From assembly GCA_944990035.1 (NCBI GenBank), contig CALYLX010000142.1, forward strand, positions 1,116,001-1,180,000: 64,000 nt of DNA. The letters run 5' to 3'. The notes below the pieces were generated by a model. It saw only the letters and a program-made list of their open reading frames with translations, searched no databases and was not told where the DNA came from. This document shows, in pieces, positions 1 through 11,898 of the stretch. The first letter of the stretch is position 1; the number at the start of each line of letters is the position of its first letter. The DNA is from Clitopilus passeckerianus. Lineage: Eukaryota > Basidiomycota > Agaricomycetes > Agaricales > Entolomataceae. A program made the position numbers and the translations under genes.

Positions 1-330
1 GCAACGTGTATCACCAGGAACTTGTGGTTCTGAGTCAAAAGTCGTGTGAACTCCCATGAAATCTCAAATATGACCGCACAGAGATGAGGAGGCTCAAGAG
101 AAGGTCACCGTGCTGTGGATCGAATACGAAATTTGGACCAGACCATGGTGGTAACCGGATAACCGTGCCAGCGCCGAGGTTGATGATGATGAAGCTCTGT
201 GACGTAAGCTCTGGTGCATCAGCTTTGGAGATCCCAACTACGATGACTTGCAGACTCGGAAACAGAACGCTGGTCCACCATCCTTGGTCCCATCCAGCGG
301 TATCAATTTGCTTTGAACAACAGTACATTC
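1..330. other. Upstream region of the Sec14-like gene
   Basis: No gene recognised. Open frames on both strands here show no family motif. The stretch probably holds the promoter and 5' leader of the Sec14-like gene, and possibly a short upstream exon. Confidence 0.4.
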
Positions 331-1732
331 ATGCCGGTACCTACTAGCGACCCCGATGATATTTTGAGATCATTCAGAGAGCAAGTTTTCCATGAAGGGA
401 TTCTCCATGAAGGGGACACTATTGGCACCGACGACGAAACTCTTCTGTCAGTCGGAAACATAAAGTATATTCCAGAAAACTAATGTAGAGCATAGGAGAT
501 TCCTTCGCGCCCGCAAGTTTGATATAAGGGAGTCGAAGAGGATGCTGAAAGACTGTCAAGAATGGCGAGAGTCTGTCCAAGGCATCGGCCTAGACGAACT
601 ATACAAGCGGATAGATCCTTTCAATGTATGTGCTCAGTACTGTTTCTCGTAACAAATTTCTAACTATTTTCGGTAGTATCCAGAGCGAGAGGCAGTTTTT
701 GACTGCTGGCCAATGTGGTTCCACAAGGTATGCTCCGATGGACGTGCTTTCGAATGAGCTTTGCTAATTGTCGTGATGCCCGCAGACAGACAAGGTGATC
801 CACGTGAACTCACAGTTATCATTTGTTCTCATTTGATAGCTAGAAAGGTCGACCTTTGAACGTACATTTCTTTGGGGGCATGGACCTGCCTAAACTATAC
901 AGTGCCTGTTCCCCCGAAAAGCATTGGCAGACCGTCATAGTAAACTGTGAATCGGTGAGTAGAGCCCACAGTCAATTCAAAGGGTCTTAGCCTGACCTTC
1001 TATACAGTTAACGCGCGAAGTTCTTCCTGCGGCCTCCCGTGCAGCGGGCAAGCGGATTGGAACAGTTTTTGTGATCGTAGACTTGAAAGGATTTGGGTAT
1101 GTATAATTTTAACCCCTCAATTTAGAACAATTGCTGACAAAAACCCATAGTTTAAGTCAATTCTGGCAAATGAAGTCACTAGCAAGGCGTGCCTTCCAGA
1201 TATCGCAGGATTATTTCCCGGAAACGTGAGTTGCCATTCCCTTATTCCGTGTCACCGAGCTTGATCATATCTCAGCATGGGTCAGCTCGCAATTGTCAAC
1301 GCTCCCTCGACTTTCACGGCAATATGGGGCGTCATGAAGCCTTGGTTATCCAAAGAGACCGCGGAGAAGATCGACATCCTAGGCAGCAACTACAAAGAAG
1401 TGCTTCTCAAGCTGGTTGACGCTGATTCTCTGCCCTCATCCCTAGGCGGAAATTGCACCTGTGAAGGTCTGGGTGGTTGCCAGCTGAGTAGTGCTGGTCC
1501 ATGGCTGGAAGGCAGAGAAAGCTGGGGACACCACAGTAAGGAGGCATATGGGAAGAGTGTACTTGATAGGCCTCCTAATGGTGCCACAAGTGCACCAGAG
1601 TCTTCAAAGAGTAGATCCAGCCCGGGAACGCCGAAGCTTTCTACAGAGGAGTGCCTCAAGTCTGCTAATGGATCGCCGTTTGGAACGCCCACAACACCCG
1701 CATCACCCGCGAACGGTGTTTCTGCGAAGTGA
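331..1732 (+). CDS. Sec14-like CRAL-TRIO phosphatidylinositol/phosphatidylcholine transfer protein
   Basis: Sec14-family proteins exchange PI and PC between membranes and support Golgi and plasma-membrane traffic. The start at 331 opens a short acidic exon (residues ...GTDDETLL). Splicing at a gtcagt donor to a catag acceptor gives the CRAL-TRIO-N signature TLLRFLRARKFD. Later exons carry DELYKRIDPFN, YPEREAVFDCWP, GRPLNVHFFGGMDL, a VFVIVDLKGFG strand, and a final exon with NAPSTFTAIWGVMKPWL and SLPSSLGGNCTC, the usual end of the lipid-binding lobe. A Ser/Pro-rich tail of about 85 residues follows. At least six introns are needed. The exact first Met is uncertain because Sec14 proteins often have some residues before this point. 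It converges on VMA6. Confidence 0.85.
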
Positions 1733-2560
1733 TTTGTAGCTTAAAGTAAGAACCGCTAGAGTTTGTATGAGTACTGGTTGATGTCGCTGTTGTACAATAT
1801 AATACACGCAATAATTTATTCATGGCTAACCCATCACCTCTGCAAATGAATGTTGATTTCGAAAGAGGGACGTATCGGTGGAATCCCTCCCTGTTTTGAA
1901 AGCTGCGGCCCATGGATCTCCTATAAAACATGCTTGGAGAATCGGATCTCCTGCAGATAAATGACTTGCTGACATTCCTATGAATGGAAAGGAGCATTGA
2001 AAGTGTATTTTGCTGTGTGATTGATGTTTGTGTCTGCGAATGGAATGGTCTGGATGAGCCTTGATAGCACATAGGTCTCCAGCACTAACCACTGTCCCAA
2101 GCACGCCTGATTAGAGGCAACAAATACTCCCATGAGAGCAATGCATAGCTTGACTGATATGACACGCCTTGAACATCGAAGTGTTCGCAGCATCAAGTGG
2201 AAAAGCACCAGTAATGGGTGCGAGTGACTATGGGCTATCTGATTCGTCATGGGTGTTGGACAGCAGGAATGGTCAAGACCTCATGCAAGCTGTCTCATAT
2301 AGTTCGCGAGCTTGCTGTGATTCTCGATCCGGGTCTCATTGGTACCATCCCGTGCCATCCCCAATCTGGAGAAACGATAAAGAAGCGTTGGGGAAGAGCG
2401 GACCGGTGTACATGGAACTTGAAAGCCACCAAGTGCCTTCGCTAACCTTATTTATCAAGCTCGGAAGCTATGGCTATACTTGGCATTCCTCCTGGCACTC
2501 GCTTATGCTTATGCGGAAGCTATTCGACGCAAACATATAGACGTTATCGTTGCAAGTGGA
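1733..2560. other. Long convergent intergenic stretch
   Basis: It lies between two gene 3' ends and is longer than most gaps here. Several frames of 75-135 codons exist on both strands (for example 1978-2250 minus, 2169-2540 plus), but none shows a recognisable domain or consistent splicing. It presumably holds two 3' UTRs; a small lineage-specific gene cannot be excluded. Confidence 0.4.
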
Positions 2561-3832
2561 CTAGAATATGGGCATATAGTCCTGTATGCGGTCTCGTGCA
2601 TCCTGCGCAATACACTCGGCAATCCAAGTTATGTTCCGTATCTCTTGCTCCTTCAACTTCATGTAGCTGTAGAAAACACCGTATTGGAATTGTTGAAGGA
2701 AGGCCTGCTTATTCAAGTGAACCTCCGTGCGGAAGAAACGGTCCTCGAGCTGTTCAGCAACATGGCCGTTTTCAGCTGCAGCGCCTCCTTGAGAGTCGGA
2801 GAAGAAGCTGCGGTATTCCGAGATATTCTCGCAGACTTGTCGAACTTGCTCGAGGTCGTCTGCCTTTGCAAGTTGGTTGTTGCCTTCTGGGAAAAGACGA
2901 CCGATTGCGGGGAAGAGTTTGGCGCGGGATTCTTTGGAGAGCTCGGTGTTGAAAGAGTTGATCGTGATGTTTAGCGTCCTTCTGTCAGCTTCGAAGGAAA
3001 GGATTCGATGCATGACCTCAGCAGTCGCACCACCAAGACTTGAGCAGAACTCAAAGAAGTCTTCAAGGTAAGCCTTGTATACGGTGTTCCGGATAATCTC
3101 GATGTTGAGGTCATCAAGGTCAGAGGCAGACAGGCATCCTCGGAAGTAAGGTGCTGAACAGCATGTTAGCGTATTTTATGGAGGGAGCTGAAGGAGCTTA
3201 CCAAGAGGGGTTTCAACAAGAACACTCTGATAGAGCTCGTCCACAGTAGTCGCGACGCAGAGAGCCGGCATCGTGTCAAACACTCCCAATGGGTGACACC
3301 TATCCAACAGCTCGTGTGTATCTCGTTCATGCAAGGTACCAGTAATGAGTAGAATCACATTGTCGATCATGTATGCATAACTGCGGGTGAGCGAGTCAGT
3401 CGGGCAGATTACTGAATCAATGAAGAGGCCGACGTGATGTAGTCCAAGAACTTGGCGAGGGGTTCGACAGCATTTGCACGTATGTAGTTGAACTGGTCAA
3501 CCAGGATTTGAGTAGCCTTCTCGGATATGGTCGATGTAGAGAGTGGAAGGGGCTCGTTTGAGAGGAAGTTACCATAATCCGTAGCGGACAGCTGAGTCCT
3601 GAAGTCTGCATTCTCTTCATAAGTACAGCTCCAGCCCGCTCATGCCCTGGACGGCGCACCTTCAAGAGTCTCGCACTGCGTAAGGTTCGCATACTGATTC
3701 TGGCTGAGGATTCCAGCCTTGTATCCGCGGATTATAGCTTCAAGGAAGCCACCGTCTACCTGTTTCAATAAGTTGAGCGGGCTTTCTATGTGGGCCGTCG
3801 ACGGCACATACATTGAAGAGAAGTGCATCCAT
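2561..3832 (-). CDS. VMA6: V-type proton ATPase subunit d (Vo sector)
   Basis: Subunit d couples the V1 stalk to the c-ring of the vacuolar H+-ATPase on vacuole and endosome membranes. The start reads MDALLFN, followed by an intron, then [19 protein letters not shown] and [13 protein letters not shown], which is the conserved N-terminus. The last exon (from about 3013) has [67 protein letters not shown]-like [19 protein letters not shown] and ends DYMPIF, the family C-terminus. About five introns. Length fits the family (around 350 residues). The first intron begins only seven codons after the start, which helps fix the start codon. Confidence 0.95.
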
Positions 3833-4235
3833 TTGCTGCGATCGTTGCAAGAACTGTGTTCGCCTCGCCAACGATGGTCGTCAGTGCACTGCACACCACG
3901 TGAGGGTTGCCTAATTTGGGCCGGCCATGACTACTCAGACTAGCCCCGCTTGGTCGCGGCAAAACGGTTTCGACGCCTCTCTCTCTTCGCAATACTCTTG
4001 GTGAATTGTGTAACCTTTGCGCCTCCGGACTTCGAACCTGAAAAACAGACAAATCTTGACCGGTAGTCATCATGAAGTCATCTTATCTCAGGAACGATGG
4101 GTATTTTGACCCGCATTCAGGCCTAAATTGTTACACTGGCATCGAGTTCTTGCATTGCGCCATCGCACCTGCTCCAGACCATATGCGATATGACCCTTAA
4201 GAATAAAGACTATTCGTTGGGAATCTCCGCGGAAG
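3833..4235. other. Divergent intergenic region
   Basis: Gap between VMA6 (minus) and the decayed transporter (plus). It should hold the VMA6 promoter. I recognise no clear TATA box or named site. Confidence 0.4.
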
Positions 4236-6337
4236 ATGGCTTCTTATTTTCCTGACGAAAAGCGTTTGACCTTAGACGAAGAATCCAGCCCTGCTCGTGA
4301 TGAGCAGCTTAGAGTCAGTGACCGGAAACTCCTTCATAAAGTCGACATCTAGTCTGTATCTTCAGACAAATCTATGACATCAAACTAAACTACAACTAGT
4401 CTTCTGCCAATTCTGACCTTGATTTATCTTCTCAGTTTCTTGGATAGGTGTGTTTCTATAAAGCTTCCTGAGTGGCCATTACTCACTATTCACCGTGACG
4501 GTAAATCCAATATCGGCAATGCAAAGTTTGTTCCCGTGCTAAAACAACCCATACTGTCTACTAAATACCTTTGAAGGATTGTAGGGCTGGCGACTGTAAG
4601 TAACTTTTTTCATGAGGTGTGAAGGTTTCTGGGCCAGAATAGAACACAGCTCTGGCGTTGTACTTCGTTGCCTACGTCATATTTGAAGTGCCTTCCAATG
4701 TACGTACCTTAATTGGGTTCCGTCCAAAGCCTTCTTTGCTGGCATCTGATCTTTACTTCTATATCATGTAAGTTTTCCTCTGGGCTTCATGTGGAACCTA
4801 CTTGATCTATTGTCTTCAGTTTGAAACGATTCGACCCCCAATTTTGGCTGCCTTCACTCACTCTCGCTTGGGGAATAGCCAGCATTGCGCAGGGCCTTAT
4901 CAAGGACAAGGCTGGGCTCTTTGGCATACGATTCTGTAAGTCGAGGCTGCATGGAAAACTGTATCCCATATTCACTTACTAAACGGACTCTTACACAATG
5001 CTTGGTGTAACTGAGGCGGGTCTATTTCCGGGTGTTATTTATGTATTCTCGACATATTACCTTCGTTCACCATTCTCATTGTCCTAATATGCATGGGTCT
5101 GTTATCCTTTGCAGCCGAGAGCGTAGTTGGAGGGTATCTATCTTCTTTGGTGGTACCGCTTTGGCAGGGGCTTTCGGAGGTAAATTAATCTTAGTCAAGT
5201 CAGGATCTGCTCTTATTCCATTGCCAGGTATCCTTGCTCATGCCACTGGAAAAATGGAGGGTGTGGGCGGAAGGAGAGGCTGGGTGTGGTAAAACTTTGG
5301 ACTCAATGTGGCACGGTTTGCACTGAATTTGCGTGATAGGATCTTCATCCTGGAGGGTATCATTACCGTTGCGGTCTCCTTGGTGGGATATTGGGCTGTC
5401 CCGACCTGGTCCCACAAAACCAAATTCGTAAGGATTCCCCCCCCTCTTGAGGCTTGCTCCTTATATCTGTCCGTTATAGCTGACGGAACCCGAGCGTGCC
5501 CGACTGCCGGAGTGGCCGAAGGCTGATTCGGATGCGGGAGACGTCGAACAGTTCCAATAGGGCTACGTCTGACAGGCTTTCACAAATCACCTTGTCTGGG
5601 CCTATGCTTTCCTTTTCCATGGATTTGCGTTTGTACTCCACTCCTTGAGTTTGTTCTTGGTAGGTCTTTACAGGGGTTATAATATTTGCCATAGTCCTAA
5701 TGATTGAAGAGCCCACTATCATTGCCGGTCTAGGATTCGCCAGCTGGAAGGCACAGCTGTGAGTGGATGTAGCATTCTGACGACTCATCCCACTCTGACC
5801 CACCTGTCCAGCTTGACTGTGCCTCCAAATGACCTGGCTGCTTTGTCGATCGGGCTTACTGTCTGGGCTTCCTCTCACACCAATCTGCGTGCTCCCTTCA
5901 TCATAGGCGCGGCAGTAGTCGCTATAATTGGTATGCTTCTGCCTGGACTTGCAAAGTAACAACCAAATCCTTGTAACAGGCTACATCCTCAACCACCACC
6001 GCTGGTGCTCAATATGTCGGGGTTCATCTGGCATCTGCTGGAGTGCGACCGTCGTTCGTCGACAAATACATTCGCTAACAATTGATATTCTAGTGTCCTG
6101 GTGTATCGGTCCAACCTCTCGGCTCACGGATTCAGAACGCCCCACATCACCTCAATTAGTTATCTGTTGTTTGCCATCATTGTTGCAAGCTACCTTTTCA
6201 CCTGGATGAGCCGGGAAAACCGCCGCCGTGACCAAATTCTCCTTTCAAACAAGAATAGCGAGGAGTCATTGCCGTCAACGACGAAAAAGGGACTCGGCGT
6301 TGGGGGTATGGACATATGTTATCGATACGTGGTGTAA
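4236..6337 (+). pseudogene. Decayed MFS transporter (Dal5-like anion:cation symporter family)
   Basis: Pieces of a 12-TM major facilitator can be followed in order: MASYFPDEKRLTLDEESSPA, LLPILTLIYLLSFLDR, SNIGNAK, TALALYFVAYVIFEVPSN, FWLPSLTLAWGIASIAQGL, LGVTEAGLFPGVIYVFSTYY, VSIFFGGTALAGAFGG, GWVWIFILEGIITVAV, ADSDAGDVEQFQ, LRAPFIIGAAVVAIIG and a hydrophilic tail ending at 6337. These match the allantoate/nicotinate-type family. It cannot be read as an intact protein. In-frame stops sit inside conserved stretches at 4640-4642 (TAG, where Tyr is expected in GPE-x-NT), 5558-5560 (TAG) and 5570-5572 (TGA, in YV-x-QAFTN, where Trp is usual). The acceptor before the SNIGNAK exon lacks AG, and TTTAGAQYVGV is in a shifted frame near 5990-6000. 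Sequencing error is unlikely to explain all of these. Confidence 0.8.
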
Positions 6338-6609
6338 TTTTTTAGGTTTCATAGTAACGCTAGTCAAGTCATGAATGCCATAAAATGTGCTCCTTCTTGG
6401 TCGTCAACTTGTCAAAATCCAGCGGTAAGTATAAGTACACATGAAAAAATTGCTGTGGTGCGTGCAGAGTGGTAGGCAGTCGCAATAATTAAGCAAAATT
6501 AAGCAGAGTGAAGTAGAGTAATAGCCTGTGATCCTGGTCCAATGCAAAATAATAATGGAGTAAAACACACGATAAGTATGAATGTGAAGTTAGTTGTGGC
6601 TCGATAATG

Positions 6610-9600
6610 TTACAGTGCGTTTCGTCGACGTTTGTTTCGCCTGTTTCCGTATTCTTCATCGCCTTCGTCTTCCGTAAAGTCACCGAAAGTGGCACATCCT
6701 TGTAGCTTGGTCTGTTCTTGGAGATCTACTCGCCGGAGGTTGCGTAACTGCAAGGATAGAGATTTGAAGAATTCATTCTATAGCATAGTGTTCACTTCTT
6801 GTTACCACCGAGGAAAGAGGAGCGCAAATCACCTTATTCAGTCGAACCTTGGTACCGGGCTCAGCTGCCATCTCAGCCTTTTTCTTCTCGTCTCGGAACT
6901 AAAAATGATCTATATCAGTTCTTTCCAAAGGCCAACTACTTTGACGGGGGATATACCTTCCGCTGCTCCTCCTTAGCCAACTGCCCAAGGTGCCGAATCC
7001 ACTTCTGGAGGTTAGTCTCCGCGATGGGCTTTGCCATCTTTTTTAACGTCCTGCCCTGCGATGGTCTCGTCGTCTGAGTCCGGTACGGCATATGAATGCA
7101 CCTTCTTGGTCGTTGAGCGTCGAGGTCGCTTCTTGTTCCGGCTTGTCGTAGGTTCAGGTGGCTCGGACGGCCCTGTTGATGACATAATGATATCTGTGTC
7201 CTGTTCATCAACTTTGACCTTCTGATCGACTTCCTTCTTCAGGTACTCCTCCTCGTCCATGTAGAACTCGGCACCTTCCTCGATCTCGTGATATACCCAG
7301 AAATTCTATGTAGGTCTTTGAGCGACCGAGCATGAAGCGAGGGTCAGCTGGTAACTTACAGGTGCTCGTCCTAACTGCGCAAGAATCTGGAAATGCTTGA
7401 GTGTGATAGGAACGCGCTGTGCACGATTCGCAAGGATTCCTGCATCCGGATATAGGTAGTGGCCAAGAATCTGGTATAGGGATGAGCCCTTGTGCTAGAA
7501 GCACCTCAAGTGAACGTACGGAGGAATTGCCATTGATAACAGCATGTAGCATGAAGATGGCGGTGACCCGGCTTCTCGGTCCGAACTCGGATTTCGCCCA
7601 CTTGGCCACAGGAACATAGTCTAGTTGGACATAAGATGGTGATAGACGAGAGAAGATTGGAGGGACTAACCAACGAGATATGGAAGCCTGCTGGAGGAAT
7701 CAGAAATGAGTCCGAAAGGTGATGCAGGCGTCGCCTGGCACGGCCGGGAGAAACTTCATCTTGCCGTATCATCGTTGTAAGCGTTTCTTGGGTGATATTG
7801 CCCTGCCAAATAACATTAGAGTCGCAATACGAGAGCGAGTGAAAAGAGGAAGTACCAAGGAAGGAGTAACAACGTTAACATTAGTCTCTTCGGCATTCGA
7901 GGTCATGGCTGTCTCTGATTCGCCTTCAGGCCAGTCTGCCTCATCCTCGCTGCTTTCATCCACGTCCATATCTGCTGACTCCTCACTCGCCTTTGATTCG
8001 GTGGGTAGGCCTGCAATATCCCACTGAGGATCTTTACAAAGAGGAACAGAATACCGAGAGCAGGCGTCCCTATCTTGACCCGAGGGCAGATCATTCATGG
8101 AGACCTGATACTTGTCTTGAACGATACGCTGTACGTGGTCTCGCAAGTACGAAAATCCATCGTATAGTTTCTTAAGCAACCGACCCTGCGAACCCATGGT
8201 AAGAGACAGAAAACGAAATGCCCATTCGTATTCGAGTGGTACCTTGCATGCGATTTCCAAGCACTTTTCAGTCACCTCTTCGACCACAGTCCTCACCTCT
8301 TCTTCGTCCATCCCTTTTGAGCCGTCCTTTTTCGTCCCAACGCCCCACCGTGCGTAGTCTATCAACACCTGGTAGCGGTCGACGAAGGGGCTGAGCAGGA
8401 CATTGCATATATCCCGTTTGGTGAGAGGTGTTAGGCCAAGTTCATCCAACCTCGTTTGGACGGCTGTTGAGGTGAGGTGGAGATTCTCCGACGTGATGAC
8501 GACCGTGATGAGGATGACGAGACGAGCAATTGGGTCATTAGTGGGAAATTCGCTGTAAAGATAACGAAGAATCTCTGTGGAGACGGCGGTACTAATCGAG
8601 CGTGTCCGAATGAAGCTCTAGGTAGATTTCGTCAGCAGATATTGACGGAAGCAGGTCGCGGAGGTTAATTACCTTGATCAACTCTTCCACCAGATCACTT
8701 CAGAAAAATTATAAGTGATTTATGCTAAAGAATCTGGTAAACACATACCCAAGCTCGAATCGGAGGCCTCCGGTTGCATCGAGTTTCTTCAAAGCGGCAT
8801 AGCCGGTTTCATTTGCCTTTGCTTCCATACAAATTTCAGCCGCAACTGTCCGGCTCACGAACATTCTGTTCGTCAGATTTAACAAATGGTAGCCAATCAA
8901 TTCAAGCATGGACATACAAGTTATCAAGCCGGCATAGCTCCTTGACATTGGCGGCAATATCATCTGGACTGGCTTCACTCGGCACGGCTGGTCTCTCAAA
9001 CATTTTCCTGAATATGAAGTCACGGTACTGAAATTGACGGAAATCAGGACCAACTACGAGCAATCAGAATTGAATTGCTGCGTACCTTCCGGTTCATAAC
9101 GAACCCGTTTTGAACGGCATATGGAAGAAGTCTGGGTTCGATGGACAAGGCGAGAGGAAACTGGCCCATTATCGGGTCCTGAGGTCATTCAGTGGAGTTT
9201 AAAGGGCATGTATCAAGTGTTTTACCTTGGGTGAGAATGGAGCAAACTAGCGAAGGTCAATGACAGGCACATATCAAGAGATGATTTGCGCATACATGGT
9301 ACTTTTCGAGAAGTTCCTGAATGGTTTCCCAGTTCACGGTCTTCATGGACTTTGGTAGCCTGCTTTCTTTGATAAACGAGGAGAAAGTGGTTCCATCGTC
9401 CTCTCCCTGATCGTGGATCAGAAGCATGGTCGCATATTTTCGGTTGGCAGCCACGTACCCTGCCTCGAGGTATCTCTCCATATTTCTCCTCTGCTACCTT
9501 GAGGAAATAGAGAAACACTCGTAAGGGAACATTCCGCACCCAATGGGTCTTGATAAAATGTGTTTGAGTGTAGAAGTAATGATGCACGGAGAGCTGGACG

Positions 9601-9977
9601 AGATATCTTGAGATATGCGCCCCGCTTGAAAGAAGGATCTGCAAAACCATCCAAAAAAGGACTCTGGTGAGATTTGCATTGCCGTGCCAACCCAGTGGGA
9701 GCACTAACATCGAGGACCCGTTCCGTAAGAACCTTGCCTCTTCCTAGAGCGTAAAACAAAGCCTCGGCATGTCCATAGCGGGTGAGGAAGTAGTGTGCTC
9801 GGACGTAAGGTTCCTGGGAGAAGCGATGAAAGCGCTTAGACACGCGAGTCAAAGGACTTGGGTCGTTGAGGTCGTAAAAGATCAACTGAAGTACTTCATC
9901 TGGAACAAGTATTGTTCATGAGCCACTTTGTATACCACTTTTCGGAACTTCTTGTACTCACCACAGAGACGTTCCAT
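6610..9977 (-). CDS. Large conserved basidiomycete protein with an F-box-like N-terminus, function unknown
   Basis: The start MERLC, an intron, then DEVLQLIFYDLNDPSPLTRV and SKRFHRFSQEPYVRAHYFL resemble an F-box helix pair. Downstream exons read YGHAEALFYALGRGKVLTER, ILLSSGAHISRYLVQ, MKTVNWETIQELLEKY, SRTVAAEICMEAKANET, DELGLTPLTKRDICNVLLSP and YEWAFRFLSLTMGSQGRLLK. An acidic patch (SADMDVDESSEDEADWPEGE) follows, then VAKWAKSEFGPRSRVTAIFM, AQRVPITLKHFQILAQLGRA and FWVYHEIEEGAEFYMDEEEY. The tail carries basic NLS-like KKRPRRSTTKK and ends RRNKRRRNAL. About 12 introns; roughly 800 residues or more. I recall basidiomycete homologues but no assigned function. The F-box reading is inference; if right, it could be an SCF substrate receptor, and the basic tail suggests nuclear location. 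Confidence 0.75.
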
Positions 9978-10228
9978 GCCGAAGCAAGGATTCGGCGTGG
10001 TCGTAACAGCAATCGCAGTAGGGCGCCTGTGGCAGTCAGAGATGATGGTGGTTTGAGGTCAAGGAAGCGGAGAGAGGGAGAGCGGTGTTGTTATGGAGGA
10101 CTAGACACACGGGATTATTAGATTGTCACAGACTCGCGGATGGCCCGAGCCAAGGGAAATCTGGAAGGCGTAGTTTCGGACGGCGACCAATTTCATTATT
10201 TTGTCAATCATATTTCTAAATAAGGCAA

Positions 10229-11437
10229 CTAGAACTCTCTCTTATAGTATCCTCTCCATATCTGCCACGGAAGCTTCCAATCTCGTACTTGCAGTTTTGG
10301 CTCAAAGGCGTTGAAGTTGGCTTTCTCTAGCCGTCCAAGAAAGTTTGCTACCGGTACCTGTTACATGATATACCGATCAGTGGACTGCCTTGAGGTTGAA
10401 TGAAAGGAAAAACATTCACCCCAGCCAAAAAGATCGGCATCGCCTGTCCAGGAACTTTACCACCCATTCCCTCTTCCTTTAACATTTGTCGTGCAGTTAA
10501 CAAGTGATCGTTGGCTAAAGTCGCGAACTCAAAGACAGCATTATCAATTCCTTTCGCATTTGGTCCGGTTCGGACAACTTCCTCCTGGCTAACCCCATGT
10601 TTTGCCGTGATTTGAGCAGGGATTATCATTCGTCCGCTTTTCGCGTGAAAAGGGAGTCCCCGGAGAAGGGTGGCGATTGTCTGTGCTGTTCCCAGATGTG
10701 ATGCCGCATGGGAGAGCGCAGAGGACGGAACGGATAGTAAGGACAACAGGAGGTAGAGCAAAGAGCTTGAGGTTGATTCCGCATGGGCGGTCAAACTATC
10801 CGTCGTCAGGTGTGTCGGCATATGTAGTTCTTCATCCTATCAAAGTCGTCACCGTCAATAAGTTGGCACAATGGTGAACGGCCAAGGAAAACCTACTCTA
10901 GCGTCAACGATGCGTTTCAGGTGGTAAGGTTGGATGTTTGCAGTCTTTGAAGTCTCGTACAATGCCATAGCTATCGGATGATGCGGGGTTTGCCCTTCGA
11001 GGTAGGTCAACCTCTGCTTCACGTAAAATCAGGGATTATTCTTGCGCACCTCTCCTATGCCCTTGATGGCGTCTCTCCAGAACTGCATCCTCATTTTCCC
11101 AATCATTTCATTGGTGACATGGTCTTGAACCGTTGCCAATTCAACCTGATTTCCGTTGAGCTATACCAAGGAAAAGTTAAATGTTCAATACACGCACAGC
11201 AAAAGCCTTCAATGCAAGATACCCACTTTTCACATTTGCAGGGTAAAATTGAGAGAGAAGGTAGCCCTCGTAGTCATATTTCTGAAGAAGGTTCGAGCAA
11301 TATTCTGTAGGATTGGTGGTGGAAGCTTCGGAGGAAGCATGGCGAGCTAGAACCTGGGTCTGTCGAGTGCAGGTAGCCAGAGTATGCTGCCTCTGAGCTA
11401 CGGCAGAGCGCAACAGCCAGCGACTTGACGCCAGCAT
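10229..11437 (-). CDS. NDUFAF6-like mitochondrial complex I assembly factor (squalene/phytoene synthase fold)
   Basis: NDUFAF6 proteins have the phytoene-synthase fold but serve in complex I assembly in mitochondria. The N-terminus MLASSRWLLRSAVAQRQH is basic and amphipathic, as in a mitochondrial presequence. It is followed by EYCSNLLQKYDYEGYLLSQF and YLALKAFAVE. The later exon reads LYLLLSLLSVPSSALSHAAS, HLGTAQTIATLLRGLPFHAK, RMIIPAQITAKHGVSQEEVV and FATLANDHLLTARQMLKEE. The last exon ends RLEKANFNAFEPKL...LPWQIWRGYYKREF. An in-frame Met at 11479 is an alternative start; 11437 gives a cleaner presequence. It lies upstream of two mitoribosomal genes on the same strand. Confidence 0.88.
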
Positions 11438-11898
11438 CGCGTAGTCCAAGGAAACGGCTGTCTGTAGAATATGATGCACAAAAGGAAACTTTGAAAGTGG
11501 TGACTGTGAAGGTGACTAAGACGCGTCGACCAATCGGGGAGCGAGGTCCACAGTCCATTGAAGCAGAAACTGCAATAATTCTCGACAAACTGTCTTAAGA
11601 GGAGAACAGGCTTAGAAGACAGGGCATTATATTATTATTACTACGGAGCTATGTGCCTTAGTTGACCAAATTTCATTACTCCGTTCCGAACGGCGAGGCT
11701 GTATTATGCTGCTGCATATAAACAGCCTATAAGGGAGGATAGGTGGCGATTTTTGTCGGGGATGGCGAAGGTATAGAATTTCCTCAAGGTAAGAAAGTTC
11801 TATTGAAGAGACCTGGCCAGCTCCCTGCGTTCCTTGGTCAGAAATGCAATAGTTTCGCTCGCCCTGTGACATGCAATGAACAAATATATGGAGAATAA
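11438..11898. other. Intergenic region
   Basis: Gap between two minus-strand genes, the 3' end of bL28m and the start of the NDUFAF6-like gene. No domain, RNA gene or repeat recognised; frames here look like noise. Confidence 0.4.

Noticed and set aside
84..347. Plus-strand frame at the left edge, as possible N-terminus of the Sec14-like protein
   Set aside because: It is in a different frame from MPVPTSDPDDILRSF at 331 and does not resemble Sec14 N-termini.
2169..2540. 123-codon plus-strand frame between Sec14-like and VMA6
   Set aside because: No domain, no consistent splicing and composition unlike neighbouring coding exons.
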